Origin: Lachnoclostridium sp. UBA933
GTDB lineage: Bacteria > Bacillota > Clostridia > Lachnospirales > Lachnospiraceae
Reading direction: 5' to 3'
Assembly (NCBI GenBank): GCA_002293545.1
Contig: DBDL01000149.1
Location: 4,208 to 9,686, forward strand
Length of the DNA: 5,479 nucleotides
Shown: positions 1 to 5,479 of the stretch, in pieces
Numbering within the stretch: the first letter of the stretch is position 1
Layout of the letters: each line of letters begins with the position of its first letter
Made by a program: the position numbers and the translations under genes
The notes under the pieces: model-generated
Seen by the model: only the letters and a program-made list of their open reading frames with translations
Database searches by the model: none
What the model was told of the DNA's origin: nothing

Positions 1-1343
1 TACGTCCGGTTGCGGTCGGTGGTGTCTTTTCGTACGGGAGAGATTGTCTGGACACCGATATCCATCTTTTTTGACTGGATTGATGTCGAGGCAGAACCGT
101 TTTCGATAATTTGTTCCACGATATCCTCTAATTGTTCGCCGAGGAAAACAGAGATTACAGAAGGAGGGGCTTCATGATCCCCCAACCGGCAGTCGTTACC
201 CGGAGTGGAGCATGATGCGCGGATCAATTCGGGATGTTCGTCGATTGCCCGGATAACCGCAGCTAAAAAGAAAAGAAAACATTTATTTTCATGGGGAAAC
301 TTGCCGGGGCTTAGTAAATTGACACCGGTATCCGTTTGCAGTGACCAATTATTGTGCTTGCCGGAGCCGTTGACGCCGTTAAAGGGTTTTTCATGAAGAA
401 GGCATTCCAGATTGTGACTTCTGGCAATCCGTTTCATCGTTTCCATAATAAGTTGGTTATGATCGGTGGCAATATTGGCTGTCGTATGAAGCGGAGCCAT
501 TTCATGCTGTGCCGGCGCGGATTCGTTGTGCTGTGTTTTTGATAAAATGCCCAATTTCCATAAGGCGATATTTAAGTCTTTCATAAAGGAAGAAACCCGC
601 TCCCGGATACTTCCGAAATAATGATCGTCCAGCTCCTGACCTTTCGGAGGCATGGCGCCGAACAGTGTCCGTCCGGAAAAAATCAAATCGTCGCGCTTTA
701 AAAAGGTGTCACGGTCAATCAAAAAGTATTCCTGTTCCGCGCCGACATAACAGGAAACGTTTGTCACATCCTTTTGTCCGAATAAATGCAGGACGTTCAC
801 CGCCTGCTTGCTGATTGCTTCCATCGAACGGAGAAGCGGCGTTTTTTTATCAAGGGCTTCTCCCGTATATGAGCAAAATGCTGTCGGAATACATAATGTG
901 ACACCATTGGCATCTTCCCGTAAAAAGGCGGGGGAAGTGCAATCCCAGGCGGTATAGCCGCGTGCTTCAAAGGTAGCACGAAGTCCGCCGGAAGGAAACG
1001 AAGAAGCATCCGGCTCTCCCTTGATCAATTCCTTTCCGGAAAATTCCAAAGCCGCTCTTGAAGAAGAACGCGGACTCAGAAAGGAATCGTGTTTTTCCGC
1101 CGTGACTCCCGTCATCGGCTGAAACCAGTGGGTATAATGGGTTGCCCCGTTATCCAGTGCCCATTCTTTCATGGCATGGGCGACAGTGTTTGCCATGTCG
1201 GCGGTAAGCTCACTTCCGTTTTCAATCGTATCTTTTAGCTCCAGATAGGCTTTCCTCGGAAGTTTTTCCTGCATAACATCATCATTAAATACTTTGGAAC
1301 CAAAAACTTCGCGGATTATATTGTTCTTTGACATTTCTTCCAT
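1..1343 (-). CDS. glnN: Type III glutamine synthetase, N-terminal 447 residues (3' end outside window)
   Basis: Glutamine synthetase makes glutamine from glutamate, ammonia and ATP in the cytoplasm, the main entry of ammonia into metabolism. The minus-strand frame is open from 1343 to the left edge. It shows type III hallmarks in order: [16 protein letters not shown] (residues 125-140), the metal/glutamate-site [10 protein letters not shown] (201-210), [13 protein letters not shown] (272-284), [17 protein letters not shown] (318-334), [15 protein letters not shown] (382-396), and TTDRNRT at the cut edge. Family members are about 700 residues long, so roughly the last third is missing. ATG 1343 is preferred because GGAG (minus strand of 1351-1354) lies 7 bases away. 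ATG 1346 is in frame but only 4 bases away, and an in-frame stop at 1376-1374 rules out longer starts. It lies just downstream of the carboxypeptidase gene on the same strand. One oddity is Cys385 in NDCRLG, where I recall the family having NDHRLG. The family call is very secure. Confidence 0.97.
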   Translation of the reverse strand, partial: MEEMSKNNIIREVFGSKVFNDDVMQEKLPRKAYLELKDTIENGSELTADMANTVAHAMKEWALDNGATHYTHWFQPMTGVTAEKHDSFLSPRSSSRAALEFSGKELIKGEPDASSFPSGGLRATFEARGYTAWDCTSPAFLREDANGVTLCIPTAFCSYTGEALDKKTPLLRSMEAISKQAVNVLHLFGQKDVTNVSCYVGAEQEYFLIDRDTFLKRDDLIFSGRTLFGAMPPKGQELDDHYFGSIRERVSSFMKDLNIALWKLGILSKTQHNESAPAQHEMAPLHTTANIATDHNQLIMETMKRIARSHNLECLLHEKPFNGVNGSGKHNNWSLQTDTGVNLLSPGKFPHENKCFLFFLAAVIRAIDEHPELIRASCSTPGNDCRLGDHEAPPSVISVFLGEQLEDIVEQIIENGSASTSIQSKKMDIGVQTISPVRKDTTDRNRT

Positions 1344-1380
1344 CATTGTGCTCCATTCTTGTAAGTTTACTATTCATCGT

Positions 1381-1397
1381 TAAGAATATCATTCTTA
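1381..1397. repeat. Perfect 7-bp inverted repeat between dac-like gene and glnN
   Basis: TAAGAAT-ATC-ATTCTTA is a perfect inverted repeat with a 3-base centre, in the short gap between the carboxypeptidase stop and the glnN start. No T-run follows it on either strand and the stem has few G-C pairs, so it does not look like an intrinsic terminator. Its overlap with a possible glnN promoter makes a protein-binding site plausible, but the cognate regulator is unknown. Confidence 0.5.
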
Positions 1398-1411
1398 CAG
1401 TGAAAAATCAA
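1383..1411 (-). promoter_or_regulatory. Possible weak glnN promoter overlapping the palindrome
   Basis: On the minus strand, TTGATT (1411-1406) and TATTCT (1388-1383) are separated by 17 bases. Each hexamer matches 4 of 6 positions of the sigma-A consensus. Transcription would start near 1376 and give a leader of about 30 bases before glnN. The -10 box lies in one arm of the inverted repeat, so a bound protein could block it. The match is weak, and glnN could instead be read through from the upstream carboxypeptidase gene, since no terminator is visible between them. Confidence 0.3.
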
Positions 1412-2610
1412 ATGCAAAATTTATCGAACATAAGACGGCAGTAGTCAAAAAAGCTTTTTTTCCGTACATTTTCAGACGGATAGATTGGCAGGGTCAAAAT
1501 TTTTTCCCGGTTGATGGTATAAGTAATCTCACCGATGGGGGTTGTTTTTTGAAGCGGGGCTTCCAGTTTATCTTTTAACCGGTAGGACACATGAATGTCA
1601 TCAAAATTACTCAGCAGTAAAACGGGAGAATCAATATTTTGGACAGACACTGTATTTTTTACGCCGTTTGTTATGGGTATCTTTAATTTACTTAAATTCT
1701 GGGAAGGCAGCGCCTTTTTTTTATAGTGTTTAAAACCGTAATCCATTAACGTTTTCGTATCCTGCCATTTATAATTCTTTCTCGGCGGCCATCCGCTGGC
1801 AAGTGTTGCCGATACGAAAATGCGGTTATCTTTTTTGGCGGCGCCGACAAAACAATACCCCGCCTTGCTTGTAAATCCGGTTTTGATACCGAGTGAGCCT
1901 TTATAACTATTTAAGAAAGCGTCCTTATTCCCTACGGTAAAAGACCGTTTTGAGGAAATGGATTTGAATTTATGGGATTTTGTCCGGATAATCGAGCGGA
2001 ATTCCTCGTTTTTTAATGCGTAGCTGCCAAGCAGGCACATGTCCTTGGCGGTACTCTGATGTCCGGGAGCGTCTAATCCGTTCGGTGTCACAAAATTAGT
2101 TTGGGTCATACCGATTTTTTTGGCTTTTTTATTCATCATTTCCGCAAACCCCTCCACAGAGCCGCCGATATGCTCGGCAATTACCACGGCGGTATCATTG
2201 TGCGAGGTCAGCATAAGGGAATAGAGCAGGTCATTCAGTAAAAATGTTTCATTTTTGCGGATACCGAGATGTACTCTCGGCATTGAGGCCGCTTTTCCGG
2301 AAGCTTTTAATATATCCTTTTTTCGGTTTCCGTTTTCCAGAGCAAGAATACAAGTCATAATTTTAGTCGTACTCGCCATGGCAGCTTCTTGGTTTACTTC
2401 TCTGCCGTACAGTAGTCTTCCCGATCCGGCATCCATTAACCCGATATATTTTCCGTTCAGGCGGAGTGCCGGAGGAGAGGCAGAGGCGGGAATGCTTTCT
2501 TCTTTCTTGGCAAGAGGTACGGGAACATCGTATTGTATATCGGAACGTATGATGGAATATTGGAAAAAAACAATGATGAGAAGGATCATGATAGTAAGGA
2601 AACGTTTCAT
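1408..2610 (-). CDS. D-alanyl-D-alanine carboxypeptidase, DacF-like (peptidase S11, low-molecular-weight PBP)
   Basis: This enzyme removes the terminal D-Ala from peptidoglycan pentapeptides outside the membrane, which limits cross-linking; such enzymes bind beta-lactams. All three active-site motifs are present: STTK (Ser80 nucleophile, Lys83), SHN (Ser136, Asn138), and KTG (243-245) within GIKTGFTSKAGYCFVGAA. A hydrophobic segment at about residues 4-21 is an export signal or membrane anchor, followed by a low-complexity linker to about residue 48. The catalytic domain spans about 49-280. Residues 300-378 fit the PBP5-type C-terminal beta domain. The tail (381-400), with aromatic, hydrophobic and basic residues, may be an amphipathic membrane-anchoring helix. 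At 400 residues it is full length for the family. The start is supported by GAGG (2621-2618) 7 bases upstream. DacF in Bacillus is sporulation-linked, but the sequence does not show that here. I see no strong promoter upstream and no terminator before glnN, so co-transcription is possible. Confidence 0.95.
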   Translation of the reverse strand: MKRFLTIMILLIIVFFQYSIIRSDIQYDVPVPLAKKEESIPASASPPALRLNGKYIGLMDAGSGRLLYGREVNQEAAMASTTKIMTCILALENGNRKKDILKASGKAASMPRVHLGIRKNETFLLNDLLYSLMLTSHNDTAVVIAEHIGGSVEGFAEMMNKKAKKIGMTQTNFVTPNGLDAPGHQSTAKDMCLLGSYALKNEEFRSIIRTKSHKFKSISSKRSFTVGNKDAFLNSYKGSLGIKTGFTSKAGYCFVGAAKKDNRIFVSATLASGWPPRKNYKWQDTKTLMDYGFKHYKKKALPSQNLSKLKIPITNGVKNTVSVQNIDSPVLLLSNFDDIHVSYRLKDKLEAPLQKTTPIGEITYTINREKILTLPIYPSENVRKKSFFDYCRLMFDKFCI

Positions 2611-2634
2611 ACGGTTACCTCGGTAATTTATAAA
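2606..2634 (+). promoter_or_regulatory. Possible weak promoter for the 12-codon ORF
   Basis: TTCATA (2606-2611) and TATAAA (2629-2634) are 17 bases apart, matching 4 of 6 and 5 of 6 consensus positions. Transcription would start near 2641, about 30 bases before the short ORF. The site covers the start codon and ribosome binding site of the divergent carboxypeptidase gene. AT-rich DNA produces such matches by chance, so this is tentative. Confidence 0.2.
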
Positions 2635-2670
2635 GATGTATTGTTATTTTATGCAGGAAAGGAGATGACA

Positions 2671-2709
2671 ATGAGTTTTACCGCGGATATTTTGATCATA
2701 GCGGGATAA
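2671..2709 (+). CDS. 12-codon ORF with strong ribosome binding site (leader peptide, small protein or gene remnant)
   Basis: ATG 2671 is preceded by AGGAAAGGAG (2655-2664), with six bases between GGAG and the ATG, a very good Shine-Dalgarno arrangement. The frame encodes MSFTADILIIAG and stops at TAA 2707-2709. The peptide is mildly hydrophobic (ILIIAG) and I do not recognise it. It lies in the divergent region between the carboxypeptidase gene and the tetR promoter. It could be a translated leader peptide, a very small membrane-associated peptide, or the surviving start of a gene whose body was lost; the following 80 bases show no continuing gene. A chance SD-ATG pair is also possible. There is no run of one amino acid as in classic attenuator peptides. 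Confidence 0.25.
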   Translation: MSFTADILIIAG

Positions 2710-2789
2710 AAAACAAAATCAGATTTCAGAATAAGCAGAATCCATTATTTTTTGCCGCAGATGCACTTCCGTCAGGATAAATTTTTATA

Positions 2790-2818
2790 TTGACAAATTA
2801 CAGGGAATCATTTATTAT
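2790..2818 (+). promoter_or_regulatory. Promoter of the tetR-ABC operon
   Basis: A perfect -35 box TTGACA (2790-2795), a 17-base spacer and TATTAT (2813-2818, 5 of 6 consensus) form a strong sigma-A-type promoter. Transcription should start near 2825, leaving a leader of about 70 bases before the GTG at 2896. A perfect TATAAT also occurs at 2822-2827, but with only a poor -35 at the right distance. No other strong promoter is visible before the downstream genes, so this one probably drives the whole operon. Confidence 0.75.
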
Positions 2819-2827
2819 AAATATAAT
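2814..2827. repeat. AT-only palindrome over the -10 region
   Basis: ATTATA-AA-TATAAT is a perfect inverted repeat with 6-bp arms. It overlaps the -10 hexamer of the operon promoter and ends at the expected transcription start. It could be part of a repressor site, or simply a consequence of two overlapping -10-like sequences in AT-rich DNA. Confidence 0.35.
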
Positions 2828-2861
2828 GACTGATATTAAAAATACGGTCATAACGGTCATA
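2827..2861. promoter_or_regulatory. Candidate TetR operator: TGACTG half-site plus tandem ACGGTCATA repeats
   Basis: Just downstream of the predicted transcription start, the 9-base unit ACGGTCATA occurs twice head to tail with no gap (2844-2852 and 2853-2861). The core CGGTCA (2845-2850) faces TGACTG (2827-2832) across 12 bases, forming an imperfect inverted repeat in which five of six arm positions match. TetR-family repressors usually bind inverted repeats close to their own promoter, often with TGAC/GTCA-like arms, so autorepression of the downstream operon fits. The extra direct copy is unusual and could serve a second dimer. Site and regulator are paired by position only. Confidence 0.5.
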
Positions 2862-2883
2862 ATTGTAAAAAATGTTTATTACG

Positions 2884-2892
2884 GGAGGTGAT
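2884..2892 (+). promoter_or_regulatory. Strong ribosome binding site that sets the tetR start at GTG 2896
   Basis: GGAGGTGAT can pair perfectly with the 3' end of 16S rRNA, and its GGAGG core lies 7 bases before GTG 2896. An in-frame ATG at 2872 would place this element inside the coding region and has no comparable site of its own, so GTG is the better start. Confidence 0.85.
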
Positions 2893-2895
2893 TTC

Positions 2896-3483
2896 GTGCC
2901 AAGAGCATTAACAGAAAAAGAAAAGTGCAGACAATGCCGCAAATTAATAGAAAAGGGAAGGGAAGTGGTATTTGCCCAGGGGATAAAGAAAGTCAGTGTA
3001 GAGGAGATAGCAAAGGCTGCCGGCATGGCAAAAGGATTATTTTATCGCCATTTCGGATCAAAGGAAGAATATTTGTATGAACTGATATGGGATATTCATA
3101 TGCAATTTTTTGAGAAAGCCTCACAAATGATACAAAAACACAGAAATCTGCAAGAAAATATCAGAGAATTATTGATGGATATATTTCATATGCCGGAGAT
3201 GGAGTTTTTTGCAAATAATCATGATGAAACAATGGAGATATTTGAAATTATGTCCGAAAAGAATGAGGGTTCGGAAAATCACAGGGAAAAAGATATGTAT
3301 GAGAAATTATTGATTATGGCAGGGATTGATATTGACAGAGTAAATCCCGGCGTGGTACATAATTATTTTCATGCTGTTTATCTGGTGATGAGCAGTGATT
3401 TAATGATTAAGGAGGCTTTGCCGGAAACTTTTGATCGGATGCTGGACGGATTAATCTCATACATTTTTGGAGGTGCGGAATGA
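2896..3483 (+). CDS. TetR/AcrR-family transcriptional regulator, likely repressor of the adjacent ABC exporter
   Basis: The 195-residue product has the TetR-family layout. The N-terminal DNA-binding domain has its helix-turn-helix at about residues 35-56 (VEEIAKAAGMAKGLFYRHF, followed by GSKEEYLYEL), which is the most conserved part of the family. From about residue 65 on comes a divergent all-helical ligand-binding and dimerization domain, which gives no clue to the ligand. The start is the GTG after the perfect Shine-Dalgarno sequence. Its stop overlaps the ATPase start (ATGA, 3480-3483), so the two are translationally coupled, and the gene is first in the operon. This order fits an autoregulated local repressor that senses a compound the pump exports. 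Two cysteines, Cys11 and Cys14 (CRQC), lie in helix 1 ahead of the HTH. The gene looks AT-richer than the permease. Family assignment is firm; ligand and repressor role are inferred. Confidence 0.93.
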   Translation: MPRALTEKEKCRQCRKLIEKGREVVFAQGIKKVSVEEIAKAAGMAKGLFYRHFGSKEEYLYELIWDIHMQFFEKASQMIQKHRNLQENIRELLMDIFHMPEMEFFANNHDETMEIFEIMSEKNEGSENHREKDMYEKLLIMAGIDIDRVNPGVVHNYFHAVYLVMSSDLMIKEALPETFDRMLDGLISYIFGGAE

Positions 3484-4184
3484 GCTTGTTTAAAATAAAG
3501 GGTTTGCAGAAAGAATACGGGGAAGGCAGTGCCAAGGTCGTTGCATTGAATCATATTGATTTAGAAGTACAAAAAGGAAGATTTATCGTTATTTTAGGGG
3601 CAAGCGGTTCCGGAAAATCCACGCTTTTAAATATGCTTGGCTGTATGGATCAGCCGACAGGCGGAAAGATTTATTTTGGTGATCAGGAGATTACTTCATA
3701 CAATAAAAAACAGATGACAAAATTCCGCGGCGAACATATCGGGTTTATCTTCCAAAGCTATAATCTGCTGCCGGATTTGACGGCGCTTGAGAATGTTGAG
3801 TTTTCGACGGAGCTTGCCGGTCTTACGAATGAGGACGCAAAGAGAGCGCTTGATTTGGTCGGTTTGTCAGAGCGGATGGATCATTATCCGGCAGAATTGT
3901 CGGGCGGCGAGCAGCAGAGAGTATCCATTGCCAGAGCCATTGCCAAAAACCCGCAGGTATTATTATGTGACGAACCTACCGGTGCGCTGGATTTTCAAAC
4001 GGGGGTTATGGTTTTGGAAGTCCTGAAGCAAATACATAAAAAGAGTAAAACGTCGGTGTTATTCATTACCCACAATCAAGAAATTGCAAAAATTGCAGAC
4101 ATGGTCATAACATTGAGGAGCGGAGAAATTATGAGCATAAAAGAGAATGTTTCTCCGATTGCCCCGTCGGAGGTGATCTGGTAA
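3480..4184 (+). CDS. ABC transporter ATP-binding protein, MacB/LolD/FtsE-like
   Basis: This cytoplasmic ATPase would power the FtsX-type permease encoded next to it. All nucleotide-binding elements are intact in 234 residues: Walker [10 protein letters not shown] (40-48), Q-loop Gln92 (IFQSYNLLP), signature [14 protein letters not shown] (140-153), Walker B VLLCDEP with Asp164 and Glu165, D-loop ALD (169-171) and switch His198 (FITHN). The early motif [20 protein letters not shown] and the [19 protein letters not shown] stretch are typical of the MacB/LolD branch that pairs with FtsX-domain permeases in lipoprotein handling, peptide resistance and macrolide efflux. The start ATG lies 6 bases after GGAGG (3469-3473), within the end of tetR. 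The C-terminal tail (about 218-234) is short, and its coding sequence contains the ribosome binding site of the permease. Its stop overlaps the permease start by one base. Substrate is unknown. Confidence 0.96.
   Translation: MSLFKIKGLQKEYGEGSAKVVALNHIDLEVQKGRFIVILGASGSGKSTLLNMLGCMDQPTGGKIYFGDQEITSYNKKQMTKFRGEHIGFIFQSYNLLPDLTALENVEFSTELAGLTNEDAKRALDLVGLSERMDHYPAELSGGEQQRVSIARAIAKNPQVLLCDEPTGALDFQTGVMVLEVLKQIHKKSKTSVLFITHNQEIAKIADMVITLRSGEIMSIKENVSPIAPSEVIW
4169..4177 (+). promoter_or_regulatory. Ribosome binding site for the permease, inside the ATPase gene
   Basis: GGAGGTGAT, the same strong element found before tetR, lies in the last codons of the ATPase gene. The GGAGG core is 10 bases before ATG 4184, a slightly long spacing. 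With the TAATG overlap it supports coupled translation of ATPase and permease. Confidence 0.75.
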
Positions 4185-5479
4185 TGAAATCGGGAGTGAG
4201 GTTGATAATAAGGAAGATGCGTCTGCATATACCGCAATTACTTGGGCTTGTTTTGCTATTGACAGTAGGTGTGTGCTTTTTTATTACTCTTTTTACCATT
4301 GCCATACGGTACGAAGAAACGGCGGAGCAGTATTTTAAAGACTCGTCATATGCGGATTTGAGTTTTTACGGATCATTTGATAAAAAGGATTTGGAGAGCC
4401 TTTCCGAAACGGACGGTATTCGATTGGCAAGAGGGAAGACGATTCTTGACGTTCGGGACGGAGAGCGGATTTTTCGCATAATCTCCCTTACGGCAGGGAT
4501 CAACCGCCCGTATCTTTATGACGGAAGACTGCCGGAAAATAAGACGGAGTGTATTTTGCTGAAACGCAATGCAGAGGCGATGGGGCTTTCCATAGGAGAT
4601 ACGATTCCGGCAGGGGGAGAAGCCTTAAAAATAACGGGGCTGGCATCTTCAGCGGAATATATCTATCTGTCGCAGAATGAGCGTAACCGGATGGCAAAGG
4701 AAGCACTTTTCGGCGTCATATTTGTAACAGATGATTTTTTTACAGAGGGGTATCATGAATTGATTGCTCTGACTGACGATGATTTTTCATGGGAAGAAAT
4801 TGCAGAAAAAATCGGAGCAGAAAGAGTGATAACTAAGGAAGAACAGGGCAATCATATCTTATACCGGTCTGATTTGGAGGAGATAAGGACATTTTCCTAT
4901 ATTTTCCCTCTTGTCTTTGCCGTGTTAATTTTCATTACGATATATGTCATGCTGACAAGAACAATCAAGAAAGACCGCAGACAAATCGGAACGATGAAAG
5001 CACTTGGCGCTTCCGACCGGAAAATCATCGGCATATATCTTTCACAGTTTAGTATTACCGCAATGACAGGGGCATTATTGGGATGTCTGACAGCCGTATT
5101 TCTTTGTGATAGTATTATTCATATTTTTTCGTCAATGTTTGAAGTCCCTGGGTTAAGCTTTGCCTTTTATCCTGGGTTATGGCTGGGTGCCATTATGATT
5201 TCCGTTCTGCTGTGTATGATTTCCGGACTGCTGGCATTGTTTTCCGTATTGTCCCTTCTTCCGGCTCATGCGATGCGTCCGCAGAAGCCGAAAGGAGGAA
5301 AAAAAGTATTTTCCCGTCATATCGGTTTTTTCTGGGAGAGAGCTTCGTTCAATACGCGGTATGCCTTGAAAAACACCGTACGCAACAAAGGACGTTTTTT
5401 GGCGGTGGTATTTGGGATGTGCGGTTCCCTTGCCCTGTTTTCTTTTTCTCTTGGGTTTTATGATTCGATTGAAAATACC
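4184..5479 (+). CDS. FtsX-type ABC transporter permease, N-terminal 432 residues (3' end outside window)
   Basis: This membrane subunit works with the ATPase encoded just upstream (TAATG overlap). The basic N-terminus (KSGVRLIIRKMRLH) is followed by a first membrane segment (about 17-41) and a largely hydrophilic extracellular domain (about 43-235). An FtsX domain follows, with membrane segments at about 237-258, 286-308 and 332-360. Between the first two of these is RRQIGTMKALGASDRKII (265-282), the conserved FtsX-family cytoplasmic stretch expected to contact the ATPase. A basic linker (365-402) leads to another membrane segment (about 404-425), starting a second repeat that the window cuts off. 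Complete relatives with two FtsX domains run to roughly 750-850 residues, so about half is seen. This topology resembles Gram-positive exporters of antimicrobial peptides, drugs or lipid-like molecules. The large BceB-type extracellular loop between later segments cannot be checked here. Direction (export) and substrate are inferred from family and from the TetR context. Confidence 0.92.
   Translation, partial: MKSGVRLIIRKMRLHIPQLLGLVLLLTVGVCFFITLFTIAIRYEETAEQYFKDSSYADLSFYGSFDKKDLESLSETDGIRLARGKTILDVRDGERIFRIISLTAGINRPYLYDGRLPENKTECILLKRNAEAMGLSIGDTIPAGGEALKITGLASSAEYIYLSQNERNRMAKEALFGVIFVTDDFFTEGYHELIALTDDDFSWEEIAEKIGAERVITKEEQGNHILYRSDLEEIRTFSYIFPLVFAVLIFITIYVMLTRTIKKDRRQIGTMKALGASDRKIIGIYLSQFSITAMTGALLGCLTAVFLCDSIIHIFSSMFEVPGLSFAFYPGLWLGAIMISVLLCMISGLLALFSVLSLLPAHAMRPQKPKGGKKVFSRHIGFFWERASFNTRYALKNTVRNKGRFLAVVFGMCGSLALFSFSLGFYDSIENT

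Noticed and set aside
205..542. Plus-strand open frames at 205-396 and 354-542, opposite glnN
   Set aside because: They are antisense to conserved glutamine synthetase motifs and encode no recognisable protein.
797..1009. Minus-strand 70-codon frame inside glnN
   Set aside because: It lies in a different frame of the same strand as glnN, whose conserved motifs cover this stretch.
1381..1397. Inverted repeat as a Rho-independent terminator of the carboxypeptidase gene
   Set aside because: There is no T-run after the repeat on either strand, and the short stem is almost all A-T.
2255..2626. Plus-strand open frame of 123 codons opposite the carboxypeptidase gene
   Set aside because: It is antisense to the well-supported DacF-like gene, has no recognisable domain and no independent support.
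2629..2656. Sporulation sigma-F-like promoter (GCATA -35) for the DacF-like gene
   Set aside because: GCATA is present on the minus strand, but the region at the expected -10 distance lacks the GG-rich start of the sigma-F consensus, so a sporulation promoter is not supported.
2648..2671. TTGTCA (minus strand, 2671-2666) as the -35 of the carboxypeptidase promoter
   Set aside because: At 17-base spacing the -10 would be AATAAC, which is poor; the better TAAAAT gives a spacing of only 14 bases.
2872..2895. In-frame ATG at 2872 as the start of tetR
   Set aside because: It has no good ribosome binding site, and would make the perfect GGAGGTGAT element at 2884-2892 part of the coding region. 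GTG 2896 is correctly spaced from that element.
2808..3026. Minus-strand 72-codon frame over the tetR promoter and 5' end
   Set aside because: It overlaps the strong promoter and the conserved HTH coding region, with no support of its own.
3787..4026. Plus-strand 79-codon frame inside the ATPase gene
   Set aside because: It is an alternate frame of the ATPase gene, which carries the full set of ABC motifs here.
4500..4706. Minus-strand 68-codon frame opposite the permease
   Set aside because: It is antisense to the permease extracellular domain and unrecognisable.
5179..5463. Plus-strand 94-codon frame inside the permease
   Set aside because: The permease frame is open throughout and encodes predicted membrane segments; this is an out-of-frame shadow.

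Overview
The window reads as part of a low-to-medium GC Gram-positive (Firmicutes) chromosome, most likely from an anaerobic Clostridia lineage such as Lachnospiraceae. This rests on family content: a type III glutamine synthetase, a DacF-like S11 D-Ala-D-Ala carboxypeptidase, a TetR-controlled FtsX-type ABC exporter, and strong GGAGGTGAT Shine-Dalgarno sequences. The taxonomic placement is an inference. I see no mobile element, CRISPR array, rRNA or tRNA.

Layout. Positions 1-1343 (minus strand) hold the first 447 codons of a type III glutamine synthetase (glnN), which runs off the left edge. Upstream of it on the same strand is a complete 400-residue D-alanyl-D-alanine carboxypeptidase (2610-1408). 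The roughly 65-base gap between them carries a perfect 7-bp inverted repeat overlapping a possible weak promoter. A divergent intergenic region (2611-2895) contains a 12-codon ORF with a strong ribosome binding site, a near-consensus promoter, a palindrome over its -10 box, and repeated CGGTCA/TGACTG half-sites that look like an operator.

From 2896 to the right edge (plus strand) is a tightly packed three-gene operon: a TetR-family repressor starting at GTG 2896, an ABC ATPase of the MacB/LolD type (ATGA overlap), and an FtsX-type permease (TAATG overlap) that is cut by the window end after 432 codons. The likely logic is that the repressor binds its own promoter region and is released by a ligand, which turns on an exporter of drugs, antimicrobial peptides or lipid-like compounds. 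The substrate cannot be read from the sequence.

The gene content is ordinary for this group and I do not see a convincing new system. The points most worth a second look are the operator-like repeats, the 12-codon ORF, the palindrome in front of glnN, and a Cys in glnN at a position where I remember the family having His.
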